Source of the DNA: Candidatus Acidiferrum typicum
GTDB lineage: Bacteria; Acidobacteriota; Terriglobia; Acidiferrales; UBA7541
NCBI GenBank assembly: GCA_025463105.1
Contig: JAOAPW010000117.1
Span: 1 to 5,710 of the forward strand
Length of the DNA: 5,710 bases
Direction: 5' to 3'
Below are positions 1 to 5,710 of the stretch, one piece after another. The stretch's first letter is position 1, and each line of letters starts with the position of its first letter. The notes beneath the pieces are model-generated. The model made no database searches. It saw nothing but the letters and a program-made list of their open reading frames with translations, and was not told the DNA's origin. The position numbers and the translations under genes are program-made.

Positions 1-484
1 CCTGCCCGGGAGACTTATCGGGAAACACCACGCCATGTTTCAGCAGCCATTCAAATGTTGGGGCGCTCCAGTCGCAGAAAGCGCGGACAATTTCTCTGTC
101 GCTGAATCTATAGTCGTGCCAGTTCACCAGGTCCTCGAACATGCGGTCGGGCGAGTCCTCAATGCCGTATTTTTTCTGCAGACTCGTGCCGCCACCGAGA
201 GCAATATTTCCGCCGCTTTCGATTGCGTGTCCGCCAATATCGTAGTTCTGGTCAATCACGATTACGGAAGCGCCATGTTCGGCGGCCTCGATGGACGCGG
301 GAAGCCCTGATGCTCCGGCACCCACAACGACGACGTCGGCAACTTTGTCCCAATGCCGGGTTACGCTCGCCGCTTCGGTTTTCTCCGCGCCAATTCCTGT
401 CAGAGCAGTCGCGCCTATTCCGGCAAACGCAGCCTTCACGAAATCTCTTCTCGGCAGATTCTTCTTCGTTTCGTTTTTCTTCAT
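1..484 (-). CDS. FAD-dependent oxidoreductase, fumarate reductase/succinate dehydrogenase flavoprotein-like, Tat-exported (partial)
   Basis: The first 161 codons are present; the gene runs off the left edge of the window, so its C-terminus and exact substrate cannot be seen. The start is ATG at 484-482, with an AGGA ribosome site at 492-495 and an in-frame TAG 30 bases upstream, so little N-terminal extension is possible. Residues 11-17 (PRRDFVK) form a twin-arginine motif, followed by an Ala/Gly-rich hydrophobic stretch (18-33), which implies Tat export of a cofactor-loaded protein. Residues 51-78 form a Rossmann FAD site: VVVVGAGASG at 51-60, ending at acidic D78, which should hold the adenosine ribose. 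The following GGHAIESGGN stretch (84-93) resembles the FAD contact region of the FAD_binding_2 (PF00890) family of fumarate reductases, urocanate reductases and ketosteroid dehydrogenases. The family call is confident; the substrate is unknown. The next gene on the same strand also encodes a Tat-type flavoprotein. Confidence 0.88.
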   Translation of the reverse strand, partial: MKKNETKKNLPRRDFVKAAFAGIGATALTGIGAEKTEAASVTRHWDKVADVVVVGAGASGLPASIEAAEHGASVIVIDQNYDIGGHAIESGGNIALGGGTSLQKKYGIEDSPDRMFEDLVNWHDYRFSDREIVRAFCDWSAPTFEWLLKHGVVFPDKSPGQ

Positions 485-817
485 GCCGCGTTCCTGCACT
501 TTCGGCAGTGACTACAAGTAATCTGGCTCTCCCATAAAATGCTTCGTAACGGCTTTCGCCACTCCAGAACTTAGCCCGATGTCGCGCCAACGGCGCGGAG
601 CATGCTAGCCCGGGGCAACGCCCCGGGGGACGTGTCCGAGTAGATGTTCCGCCCTGCAAGGGCGGAGGATTCCTGCGCCCTTGCAGGGCGCACCGATCGA
701 TTCCGAACCCCAGGGCGTTGCCCTGGGCTGGAGTACGGCGGCGCTTTCAGCGCCGGAATCAAAGTTGAGCAAATGCAAATTTACGAGCCCTGATGCTTGG
801 CCATTATGAGATGGCGG
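485..817. other. Intergenic region between the two minus-strand flavoprotein genes
   Basis: This 333-base gap holds the hairpin array at 583-755 and otherwise little. The part next to the FAD gene (485-582) contains its ribosome site (492-495) and presumably its promoter or a readthrough leader, but I see no convincing -35/-10 pair. Bases 756-817, just downstream of the FMN gene stop, contain no hairpin with a T-run on the minus strand, so no classical terminator is evident there. Short open frames crossing the array are translations of the palindromes and are not taken as genes. Confidence 0.7.
583..755. repeat. Six-hairpin extragenic palindrome array arranged as one large inverted repeat
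   Basis: Six perfect stems, each with a three-base loop, lie in a row: 583-588/592-597, 609-616/620-627, 648-655/659-666, 674-681/685-692, 709-716/720-727 and 739-745/749-755. The set is itself an inverted repeat centred near base 670. Hairpin 2 matches the reverse complement of hairpin 5, hairpin 3 matches hairpin 4, and hairpins 1 and 6 are looser counterparts. Where the partners differ, both sides of the stem change together (G:C to A:T between 2 and 5, C:G to G:C between 3 and 4), so base pairing is kept. The array lies between two minus-strand genes and could act as a transcript end or mRNA-stabilising structure for the FMN gene. It may belong to a dispersed REP-like family; that is inference, since only one array is in the window. 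Confidence 0.85.
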
Positions 818-2110
818 CTAGCTCCGCGTGACTAGCGAGTCGCGGCGAATCTTCGCGATCGAAGCCGCTCCGGTCTGCGCCATGGCGACTTGCAACTCCC
901 GTCGCAGAATTTCGACCACGGTTTCTACGCCTTCCTGCCCGAACGATGAAAGCCCCCAAATGTGAGGACGCCCGATCCCCACCGCCGTGGCTCCCAGAGC
1001 CAGCGCCTTGAAAATATCCGCGCCGCCCCGAAAGCCGCTGTCAATCATGACTGGAATTTTACCGCCAGCGCCTTCCAGAACTTCCGGCAGGCACTCGATT
1101 GTGCCCCGACCGCTGGCATCTTCGTGGCCGCCATGATTGGAAACATAAACTGCGTCAATTCCGTGCTGAACGCAGAGCGCCGCGTCCTCTCGCGTTACCA
1201 CGCCTTTTAGGACCAACTTCATGCGCGTCGTGTCCCGAACGCGTTTCACGTCGTCCCAAGTGAGCTTTAAGCTGTTTTCGCCATTCAGAGCGCCGACTGC
1301 GCCCACGCCAGCGATAGGATCGCTCGCCTGGACGCGAGTAACCTTGGGAAGATTGTCATGGCAACCGGAGCAGCGCTCATCGGCCCCACGATCGAGGTCG
1401 CGCACCCCGGCGCGTTGCACCGATTTCGCGCCAATCGTGTTCGCTCCGCCGTCGTCCACGGTCCACACAAGCGTGGGGCATCCCGTGGCCTCGACGCGCT
1501 TGATCAGCGGTGCATCGAGTGTGTCTCCCAAGCCCGCAAACCAGACTGGTTCGCCGCGCGCCGCGATCACGTCTCCCATTATTTTTGGATCGACCAGGAT
1601 TGCAGCGGAGCCCGCCAGAATCTGCAGCGTGCGCGTAGCCTTCGCGGCCCGCGCCACTACCACCGCCCCCTGCGGGTAGTACGCATTCATCCTGCCCACA
1701 GGAGAAAAGAATATTGGCGAATCCCAGGTCGCGCCGAAGAGCTTGATGGACTGGTCAACCTTAGTGATGCCAGTGAGCCGCCGCATGCGCAGCTCATATT
1801 TATTAAAACCTTCGCGATTGGCGCGCAGCGTTTCGTTGTTGAACGAGCCGTCCGTGATGAACGTATAATGCGCGGTAGAGAGCTTTGTGCGTGCGGCGGC
1901 ATCGAAATCAAAAACGTTGAGCGCCTCTTTCACGGACTTGATGACAGCATCATTTTGCGCGCCAAGATCCGCCGTGCCTTGGGGAGGCAGCGGCTCCGCC
2001 ATTACCTCCTCCACCCAGCGCGAGTTAAGGCCTGCGTACGCCAAGATGGGACTCGCCGCCAAAAAACTTAGGAATGTGCGACGATCTTTTAGCCTGCCTG
2101 ATGACTCCAT
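818..2110 (-). CDS. FMN-dependent alpha-hydroxy-acid oxidase/dehydrogenase-like protein (lactate oxidase family), Tat signal
   Basis: This 430-residue protein belongs to the FMN_dh family (PF01070), whose members oxidise L-2-hydroxy acids such as lactate, glycolate or mandelate to 2-oxo acids. The start is ATG at 2110-2108, preceded by AAAGGA at 2117-2122. RR at 10-11 (DRRTFLSF), a hydrophobic run and AYA at 24-26 suggest Tat export. TIM-barrel landmarks in order are Y82, SPVGR (136-140), TVDD (217-220), K302 (LKGV), catalytic H326 in SNHGGH (324-329), DSGFRGG (357-363) and GRP (380-382). Three features are odd. The substrate-binding Arg expected three residues after the catalytic His is H329. 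The usual Gln-Leu-Tyr FMN/substrate stretch aligns with WFAGLG (190-195). C247-S-G-C-H251 is a heme-c-type CxxCH in the variable loop after strand 4. Family membership is confident, but classical hydroxy-acid oxidation is doubtful given the changed residues. A promoter lies at 2168-2196. Electron acceptor and substrate are unknown. Confidence 0.9.
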   Translation of the reverse strand: MESSGRLKDRRTFLSFLAASPILAYAGLNSRWVEEVMAEPLPPQGTADLGAQNDAVIKSVKEALNVFDFDAAARTKLSTAHYTFITDGSFNNETLRANREGFNKYELRMRRLTGITKVDQSIKLFGATWDSPIFFSPVGRMNAYYPQGAVVVARAAKATRTLQILAGSAAILVDPKIMGDVIAARGEPVWFAGLGDTLDAPLIKRVEATGCPTLVWTVDDGGANTIGAKSVQRAGVRDLDRGADERCSGCHDNLPKVTRVQASDPIAGVGAVGALNGENSLKLTWDDVKRVRDTTRMKLVLKGVVTREDAALCVQHGIDAVYVSNHGGHEDASGRGTIECLPEVLEGAGGKIPVMIDSGFRGGADIFKALALGATAVGIGRPHIWGLSSFGQEGVETVVEILRRELQVAMAQTGAASIAKIRRDSLVTRS

Positions 2111-2167
2111 GGTTTTTCCTTTCGCGCCAAGACGGAATTTTTGATTTCAACTTAGTATTTGCAGGAA

Positions 2168-2196
2168 ACCGTATGCCAGCGGAAGTCTGGTGTCAA
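2168..2196 (-). promoter_or_regulatory. Sigma70-type promoter for the FMN oxidase-like gene
   Basis: Read on the minus strand, a perfect TTGACA (-35, bases 2196-2191) is followed after exactly 17 bases by TACGGT (-10, bases 2173-2168). The -10 box keeps the first T, the A and the last T of the consensus. It would start transcription roughly 50 bases before the ATG at 2110, leaving room for the AAAGGA ribosome site. This is a match by eye; no start site is known. Confidence 0.5.
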
Positions 2197-2319
2197 GTTC
2201 CGGTACTTTGTCTCGGTAGTCGCAGGTTCCAATAAGAGAGCTTCTCCGGATTTGGCCAATCAGGCTGCGTTCGTGTGCCTATTGGTATAAGATCCCCCTC
2301 GCTCTTCTTGGTCGCGTGC

Positions 2320-2622
2320 ATGATGATGGCTAGACAAATTGCGACGATCATTATCGGCGTATTGGTGGTCGGATTACTTTTCGGCTACGGAGTGTGGCGA
2401 GCCGCCGAATCAGCGGACCGCGCGAGTAACGATTCGAGATACCGACGCCGCATGCTAATCCGTGCCGCGATGCTCTACATCGTTGTTGGAGTCTTCATCA
2501 TTGTGGGAGTTGCGGCGCGAAAAGAGCGTGTGGAGGCACTCTACGGTTTGCCCGCTGGCGTGATTATTATTTGGTTCTTACTGCGCACAGCGATTAAGAC
2601 GAAGGTTCCTCCGAAAAAATGA
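2320..2622 (+). CDS. Small three-helix membrane protein of unknown function
   Basis: From the ATG at 2320 this is a 100-residue protein. ATGs at 2323 and 2326 are equally possible, and a GTG at 2275 would add 15 poorly conserved-looking residues. None has a clear Shine-Dalgarno sequence, so the start is uncertain. Three hydrophobic segments are visible, at about 7-26, 46-66 and 74-92. The first loop (27-45) is rich in Arg and other charged residues (RYRRRM at 40-45), and the second is short (RKERVE at 67-72). The tail is basic (KTKVPPKK). The segments are rich in Ile and Val with no catalytic motif. I do not recognise a family. It is divergent from the FMN gene and lies just upstream of trpC on the same strand with a 74-base gap, so co-transcription with the trp genes is possible but not shown. 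Confidence 0.6.
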   Translation: MMMARQIATIIIGVLVVGLLFGYGVWRAAESADRASNDSRYRRRMLIRAAMLYIVVGVFIIVGVAARKERVEALYGLPAGVIIIWFLLRTAIKTKVPPKK

Positions 2623-2696
2623 CGGTGTTGTTAAAAACTGTCCCCTTCACAATCAAGGTTTGGTGTCATTGACTCCCACAGCGTCGGGAAGATAGC

Positions 2697-3539
2697 ATGA
2701 ATGTTTCCATATTCGTTCCAATTGAGGCTGAACGCGCGCCTATGGCGGCAGAAATCAAATCCGGGACTGTGCTTGACCGAATTGTCGAGGCGCGGCGTGC
2801 TGCGATTGCTCACCGGAAGAAAAGCGTTCCGGAGACGGTGTTGCGATTTGGCGTGAAGCAGGCTCAACCGCTTCGGGATTTTGGTGTGGCATTGGGGCGA
2901 GATTCGCTCAACGTGATTGCCGAACTCAAGAAGGCGTCGCCTTCGCGGGGACTCATTCGCGCCGATTTTGATCCGGTGGCGTTGGCGAAGAGTCTCGAAG
3001 GCGCCGGCGCGGCTGCCATTTCCGTGCTGACTGAGGAAGAATTTTTTCAGGGCGAATTGAAATATATGCGTGACGCGCGGGCGGCGATTGGTTTGCCTGT
3101 GTTGCGGAAGGATTTCATTGTCGATCCGTGGCAAGTGTGGGAGGCGCGAGCGACGAATGCGGATTCATTCCTGCTGATCGTCGCGGCGCTGGATGACGGG
3201 CTGCTCGCCGAGTTGCTGGCGCTGGGCCGCGAGCTGGGAATGGAGCCGCTCGTCGAAGTTCATACGCGTGAGGAAGTGACGCGAGCGTTGGCCGCGGGCG
3301 CGCACATCCTCGGCGTGAACAATCGCAATCTTCGCACGCTCGAAGTGCGGGTTGAGACATCGTATGAATTGATTGCAAGCATTCCTGAAGAGTGCATCGC
3401 CGTCTGCGAATCGGGTTTGCGCACGCACGAAGACCTGACTCGCCTTCGGTCGGCGGGGTTTGATGCGTTCCTGATCGGCGAGCATCTGATGGCCCAGCCT
3501 GACCCGGCTGCCGCGCTGCGAATGTTACTCAGCTCGTAA
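2697..3539 (+). CDS. trpC: Indole-3-glycerol phosphate synthase
   Basis: Cytoplasmic TIM-barrel enzyme of tryptophan synthesis. It closes and decarboxylates CdRP (1-(2-carboxyphenylamino)-1-deoxyribulose 5-phosphate) to indole-3-glycerol phosphate. Of the 280 residues, all expected catalytic positions are visible: E76 and K78 in AELKKASPS (75-83), K138 in LRKDF, E187 in LVEVH, N209 in VNNRNL, and E238-S239 in ESG. GEHLM (261-265) near the end forms part of the phosphate site. The chosen ATG at 2697 has a GGGAAG ribosome-site candidate at 2686-2691. An ATG at 2742 (residue 16, MAAEIK) would give 265 residues, closer to the usual family length of about 260, so the first 15 residues may not be real. 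It is single-domain, not fused to trpF, which follows five bases after the stop if the earlier trpF start is used. No frameshift or missing residue was seen. Confidence 0.96.
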   Translation: MNVSIFVPIEAERAPMAAEIKSGTVLDRIVEARRAAIAHRKKSVPETVLRFGVKQAQPLRDFGVALGRDSLNVIAELKKASPSRGLIRADFDPVALAKSLEGAGAAAISVLTEEEFFQGELKYMRDARAAIGLPVLRKDFIVDPWQVWEARATNADSFLLIVAALDDGLLAELLALGRELGMEPLVEVHTREEVTRALAAGAHILGVNNRNLRTLEVRVETSYELIASIPEECIAVCESGLRTHEDLTRLRSAGFDAFLIGEHLMAQPDPAAALRMLLSS

Positions 3540-3598
3540 TTCTCATGGCATCCAAATTAAGCATCGCTCAAAAGACAGCTAACGAGGCCCGCACTGCG

Positions 3599-4243
3599 AT
3601 GCCCACGTCGCGGCCCGCGACTCGTGTTAAAATTTGCGGGATTACCACCTGGGACGACGCGCGCTTGTCGATCGACCTGGGAGCTTCCGCGCTGGGATTC
3701 AATTTTTATCCGTCCAGTCCGCGTGCCATCAGTCCCGCGGACGCGTGGAATATTATTCGGCGGCTTCCGCCATTTGTCGAAGCGGTGGGCGTATTTGTGA
3801 ACTGGCCACCGCTGGTGGTGGATGCGCTGGCGAGAGCTTTGCGCCTGCAGACGGTGCAACTCCATGGCGGGGAATCGCCCGAGGAAGTGGCGGCTGTGGC
3901 GCAGTCGCATCGTGTTATCAAGGCTGTGAAAGTGGGACCGGGATTTCGCGTGGCGAGCCTTTCTCGGTATCGGCGCGCTGACGCGATCTTGCTTGATGGT
4001 TTTGCGCGCGGTCTGCACGGCGGCACCGGCCGAACGCTCGATTGGAATCTGGCGCGGTCTGCGCGGCGTTATGGGCGGATCATCCTGGCGGGCGGCCTGA
4101 CGCCGGAAAATATCGCCGAGGCGATTCGGGTAGCGCAACCTTACGCCGTCGACGTTTGCAGCGGCGTCGAGTCGCGTCCCGGGCGAAAAGATCCGGCGCG
4201 TTTGCGCGCATTGTTTGGCGCGATTGAGTCTGCGCGCGAATAA
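3599..4243 (+). CDS. trpF: Phosphoribosylanthranilate isomerase
   Basis: Cytoplasmic TIM-barrel isomerase that converts N-(5-phosphoribosyl)anthranilate to CdRP, the substrate of the TrpC encoded just upstream. From the ATG at 3599 it has 214 residues, close to the family norm. The catalytic base C13 lies in VKICGIT (10-16) and the catalytic acid D133 in ILLDGF. GFNFYPSSPR (33-42), QLHG (87-90), GGTG (141-144), AGGL (164-167) and DVCSGVE (185-191) are all recognisable; the last two groups bind the substrate phosphate. An ATG at 3545, five bases after the trpC stop, would add 18 residues. That start has no Shine-Dalgarno sequence and the extra residues do not look like the family, whereas GAGG at 3584-3587 precedes the 3599 start, with rather long spacing. 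Co-transcription with trpC is likely. Identity is secure; only the start is uncertain. Confidence 0.95.
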   Translation: MPTSRPATRVKICGITTWDDARLSIDLGASALGFNFYPSSPRAISPADAWNIIRRLPPFVEAVGVFVNWPPLVVDALARALRLQTVQLHGGESPEEVAAVAQSHRVIKAVKVGPGFRVASLSRYRRADAILLDGFARGLHGGTGRTLDWNLARSARRYGRIILAGGLTPENIAEAIRVAQPYAVDVCSGVESRPGRKDPARLRALFGAIESARE

Positions 4244-4259
4244 GTGGTGTTGTAGTTCA

Positions 4260-4300
4260 CCTCGCTTGCCCTGAGCAAACGTGAAGGGTTAGAGGCGAGG
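4260..4300. repeat. Imperfect inverted repeat in trpF-trpB spacer
   Basis: Arms CCTCGC (4260-4265) and GCGAGG (4295-4300) pair perfectly. Inside them, CCCT (4269-4272) pairs with AGGG (4285-4288). The inner core resembles the CCCTGAGC...AAGGG type of extragenic palindrome seen in many bacterial genomes; that resemblance is from memory and was not searched. Confidence 0.45.
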
Positions 4301-4326
4301 GTTTTCCGCTGTCCGCGAAGAAATTC

Positions 4327-4346
4327 CCCGCCTTTAAAGAGGCGGG
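4327..4346. repeat. Short hairpin in trpF-trpB spacer
   Basis: CCCGCCT (4327-4333) pairs perfectly with AGGCGGG (4340-4346) around a six-base loop. There is no T-run after it, so it is more likely a dispersed palindrome or an mRNA-stability element than a terminator. Confidence 0.55.
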
Positions 4347-4404
4347 CTACAAAAGGCAACGCGGAATCAATCGGCAAGTGTATAGAGGATGTGAAGAGCG
4401 AATT

Positions 4405-5616
4405 ATGACCACCGCTGCACAATCATGGCCTGACGCCAAAGGACGGTTCGGTCCTTACGGTGGGCGCTACGTCCCCGAAACGCTCGTCGCTCCGCTCGAA
4501 GAACTCGAGCATGCCTACGAAGTGGCGCGCAAAGATCCGAAGTTCCAGAGCGAACTTGATTCCTTGCTGAAGAATTTTGCCGGGCGCCCCACGCCTCTGC
4601 AATTTGCTCCGCGGCTTACCGAACATCTGGGCGGCCCGCGGATTTACATCAAGCGCGAAGACCTTCTGCACACGGGCTCTCATAAAATTAACAACTGTCT
4701 TGGCCAGGGATTGCTGGCCGTGCGAATGGGGAAGCGCCGAGTGATCGCGGAAACCGGTGCGGGGCAGCACGGTGTCGCGACAGCAACGGTGGCGGCGCGG
4801 CTGGGTCTGGAATGCGTCGTCTACATGGGCACCGAGGATATGGAGCGGCAGCGGCTCAATGTTTTTCGCATGCGTCTGCTTGGCGCCGAGGTCGTCGGAG
4901 TAAATTCCGGCACGCGCACCCTGAAAGATGCCATTAATGAGGCCATGCGCGACTGGGTCACTAACGTTCGCACGACGCATTATCTGCTCGGATCGGTTCT
5001 TGGAGCGCACCCGTATCCCGGCATGGTGCGCGATTTTCATCGCGTCATTGGTCTCGAAGCGCGCGCACAAATTTTGGAACTCGAAGGACGTTTACCCGAC
5101 TTGCTCGTCGCCTGCGTTGGAGGCGGCTCGAACGCTATTGGTTTGTTCCATGCATTTCTGGGCGACACCGGAGTGAAATTGCTCGGCGTCGAGGCCGGAG
5201 GGCGCGGCACCGCTCTTGGAGAACACGCTGCGCGAATGGCGACCGAGGCGGGGTACTCCGGCGCGCGCCCGGGAGTGCTGCAAGGAACATATTCCTACGT
5301 ATTGCAAACGCCTGACGGGCAGATCGCGACCACGCATTCAGTTTCGGCGGGACTCGATTATCCTGCGATCGGTCCCGAACATGCCTGGCTGGCCGATAAG
5401 CACCGCGCTGAGTACACAGCGGTCAGCGATGACGCCGCCGTCGCCGCCGCGCGCACGCTGGCGAAGCTTGAGGGCATCATCCCGGCTCTTGAATCGGCTC
5501 ATGCGCTCGCCGAATTGATAACTCGCGCGCCAAAGATGCCGCGCGAATCCGTGGTGATACTGAATCTTTCCGGCCGAGGCGATAAGGATATGGAAATTCT
5601 CGCCCGGTACTTGTAA
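4405..5616 (+). CDS. trpB: Tryptophan synthase beta subunit
   Basis: PLP-dependent, cytoplasmic enzyme that joins indole and L-serine to give L-tryptophan, normally in an alpha2beta2 complex with TrpA. From the ATG at 4405 it has 403 residues, close to the usual length of about 400. An upstream GTG at 4378 would add nine residues unlike the family. The N-terminal GRFGPYGGRYVPET (13-26) is the typical TrpB opening. The PLP Schiff-base lysine is K94 in GSHKINN (91-97). The catalytic glutamate is E116 in ETGAGQHG (116-123). GGGSN (239-243) holds the PLP phosphate, D318 lies in SAGLDYP, and S389 in NLSGRGDKD (387-395) contacts the pyridine nitrogen. EGIIPALES (356-364) is also standard. This is the canonical TrpB1-like form that partners TrpA, although trpA itself is not seen in the window. 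Confidence 0.97.
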   Translation: MTTAAQSWPDAKGRFGPYGGRYVPETLVAPLEELEHAYEVARKDPKFQSELDSLLKNFAGRPTPLQFAPRLTEHLGGPRIYIKREDLLHTGSHKINNCLGQGLLAVRMGKRRVIAETGAGQHGVATATVAARLGLECVVYMGTEDMERQRLNVFRMRLLGAEVVGVNSGTRTLKDAINEAMRDWVTNVRTTHYLLGSVLGAHPYPGMVRDFHRVIGLEARAQILELEGRLPDLLVACVGGGSNAIGLFHAFLGDTGVKLLGVEAGGRGTALGEHAARMATEAGYSGARPGVLQGTYSYVLQTPDGQIATTHSVSAGLDYPAIGPEHAWLADKHRAEYTAVSDDAAVAAARTLAKLEGIIPALESAHALAELITRAPKMPRESVVILNLSGRGDKDMEILARYL

Positions 5617-5675
5617 AGGCGTGCGTCGATCTTAGTAGCACTTGGTTCAGCCTGTGTGTTTTTGGTCTGGGTTCT

Positions 5676-5704
5676 GCGCAATTGAAAGTTGAACTGCGCT
5701 TTTT
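5676..5704 (+). terminator. Possible intrinsic terminator after trpB
   Basis: GCGCA (5676-5680) pairs with TGCGC (5695-5699). Two further A:T pairs can form beyond one mismatch. The right arm is followed directly by TTTTT (5700-5704). It lies 60 bases after the trpB stop. The stem is short and the loop large, so termination would be weak, and the call is tentative. Confidence 0.35.
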
Positions 5705-5710
5705 AGCTTA

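Larger units (their letters stand above)
4244..4404. other. trpF-trpB intergenic spacer with palindromic sequence
   Basis: This 161-base spacer is unusually long for the inside of a trp operon. It contains two fold-back elements: a longer imperfect one (4260-4300) and a compact one (4327-4346). Neither is followed by a run of T on the plus strand, so neither looks like an intrinsic terminator. I see no short leader reading frame rich in Trp codons, so an attenuator is not supported. The right end carries GAGG and GAAGAG stretches (4385-4398) upstream of the trpB ATG. Confidence 0.6.

Noticed and set aside
252..659. 135-codon minus-strand open frame
   Set aside because: It overlaps the well-supported FAD oxidoreductase gene in another frame, is extremely Arg-rich, and shows no domain.
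571..762. 63-codon minus-strand open frame across the hairpin array
   Set aside because: Its sequence is just the translated palindromes, and it has no ribosome site. Such frames are typical spurious calls over GC-rich repeats.
1358..2071. 237-codon plus-strand open frame opposite the FMN gene
   Set aside because: Antisense shadow of a clear PF01070 gene; its composition is His/Arg-rich and no motif is present.
2286..2291. TATAAG as a -10 box for the small membrane protein
   Set aside because: No -35-like hexamer at 16-18 bases upstream; the nearest candidate (TTGGCC at 2252-2257) is 28 bases away.
3557..4138. 193-codon minus-strand open frame opposite trpF
   Set aside because: Antisense shadow; very basic composition with no recognisable fold.
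4244..4404. Tryptophan attenuator or leader before trpB
   Set aside because: No short reading frame with tandem Trp codons and no terminator-type hairpin with a T-run was found.
4423..5070. 215-codon minus-strand open frame opposite trpB
   Set aside because: Antisense shadow of trpB, which has every family motif on the plus strand.
5682..5710. TTG-initiated open frame running off the right end as the start of trpA
   Set aside because: Only nine codons are visible, with no ribosome site and no resemblance to a TrpA N-terminus. It also overlaps the terminator-like hairpin.

Overview
The window looks like bacterial chromosome from a moderately GC-rich organism. Two things point tentatively to Acidobacteriota or a similar soil lineage: GC-rich extragenic palindromes, which I recall as common there, and Tat-exported flavoenzymes encoded beside housekeeping genes. 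No phylogenetic marker was searched, so this is a guess. No phage, insertion sequence, CRISPR array, tRNA or rRNA is visible.

Left part (1-2110, minus strand). A partial FAD-dependent oxidoreductase runs off the left edge. It is followed, at higher coordinates, by a 333-base gap and then a complete FMN-dependent alpha-hydroxy-acid oxidase/dehydrogenase-like gene. Both proteins begin with a twin-arginine signal, so both are probably folded with their flavin in the cytoplasm and then exported. The FMN protein is atypical. The Arg normally three residues after the catalytic His is a His, the FMN-contacting Gln-Leu-Tyr stretch is not recognisable, and a CxxCH heme-c-type motif sits in its middle. 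The gap holds six perfect short hairpins, arranged as one large inverted repeat whose two halves differ by compensatory base changes.

Middle (2111-2696). A divergent intergenic region carries a good sigma70-type promoter for the FMN gene. To its right is a small three-helix membrane protein of unknown function on the plus strand.

Right part (2697-5710, plus strand). This is a tryptophan biosynthesis cluster: trpC (indole-3-glycerol phosphate synthase), trpF (phosphoribosylanthranilate isomerase) and trpB (tryptophan synthase beta). TrpF makes CdRP from phosphoribosylanthranilate, TrpC converts CdRP to indole-3-glycerol phosphate, and TrpB condenses indole (normally supplied by TrpA) with serine to give tryptophan. 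trpC and trpF are closely coupled. trpF and trpB are separated by about 160 bases containing palindromic sequence. All three enzymes keep their key catalytic residues. No trpA start is recognisable in the 94 bases after trpB, where a weak terminator-like hairpin with a T-run is seen.

Most of the window is ordinary metabolism. The observations most worth a second look are the covarying nested inverted repeat and the unusual exported FMN protein.
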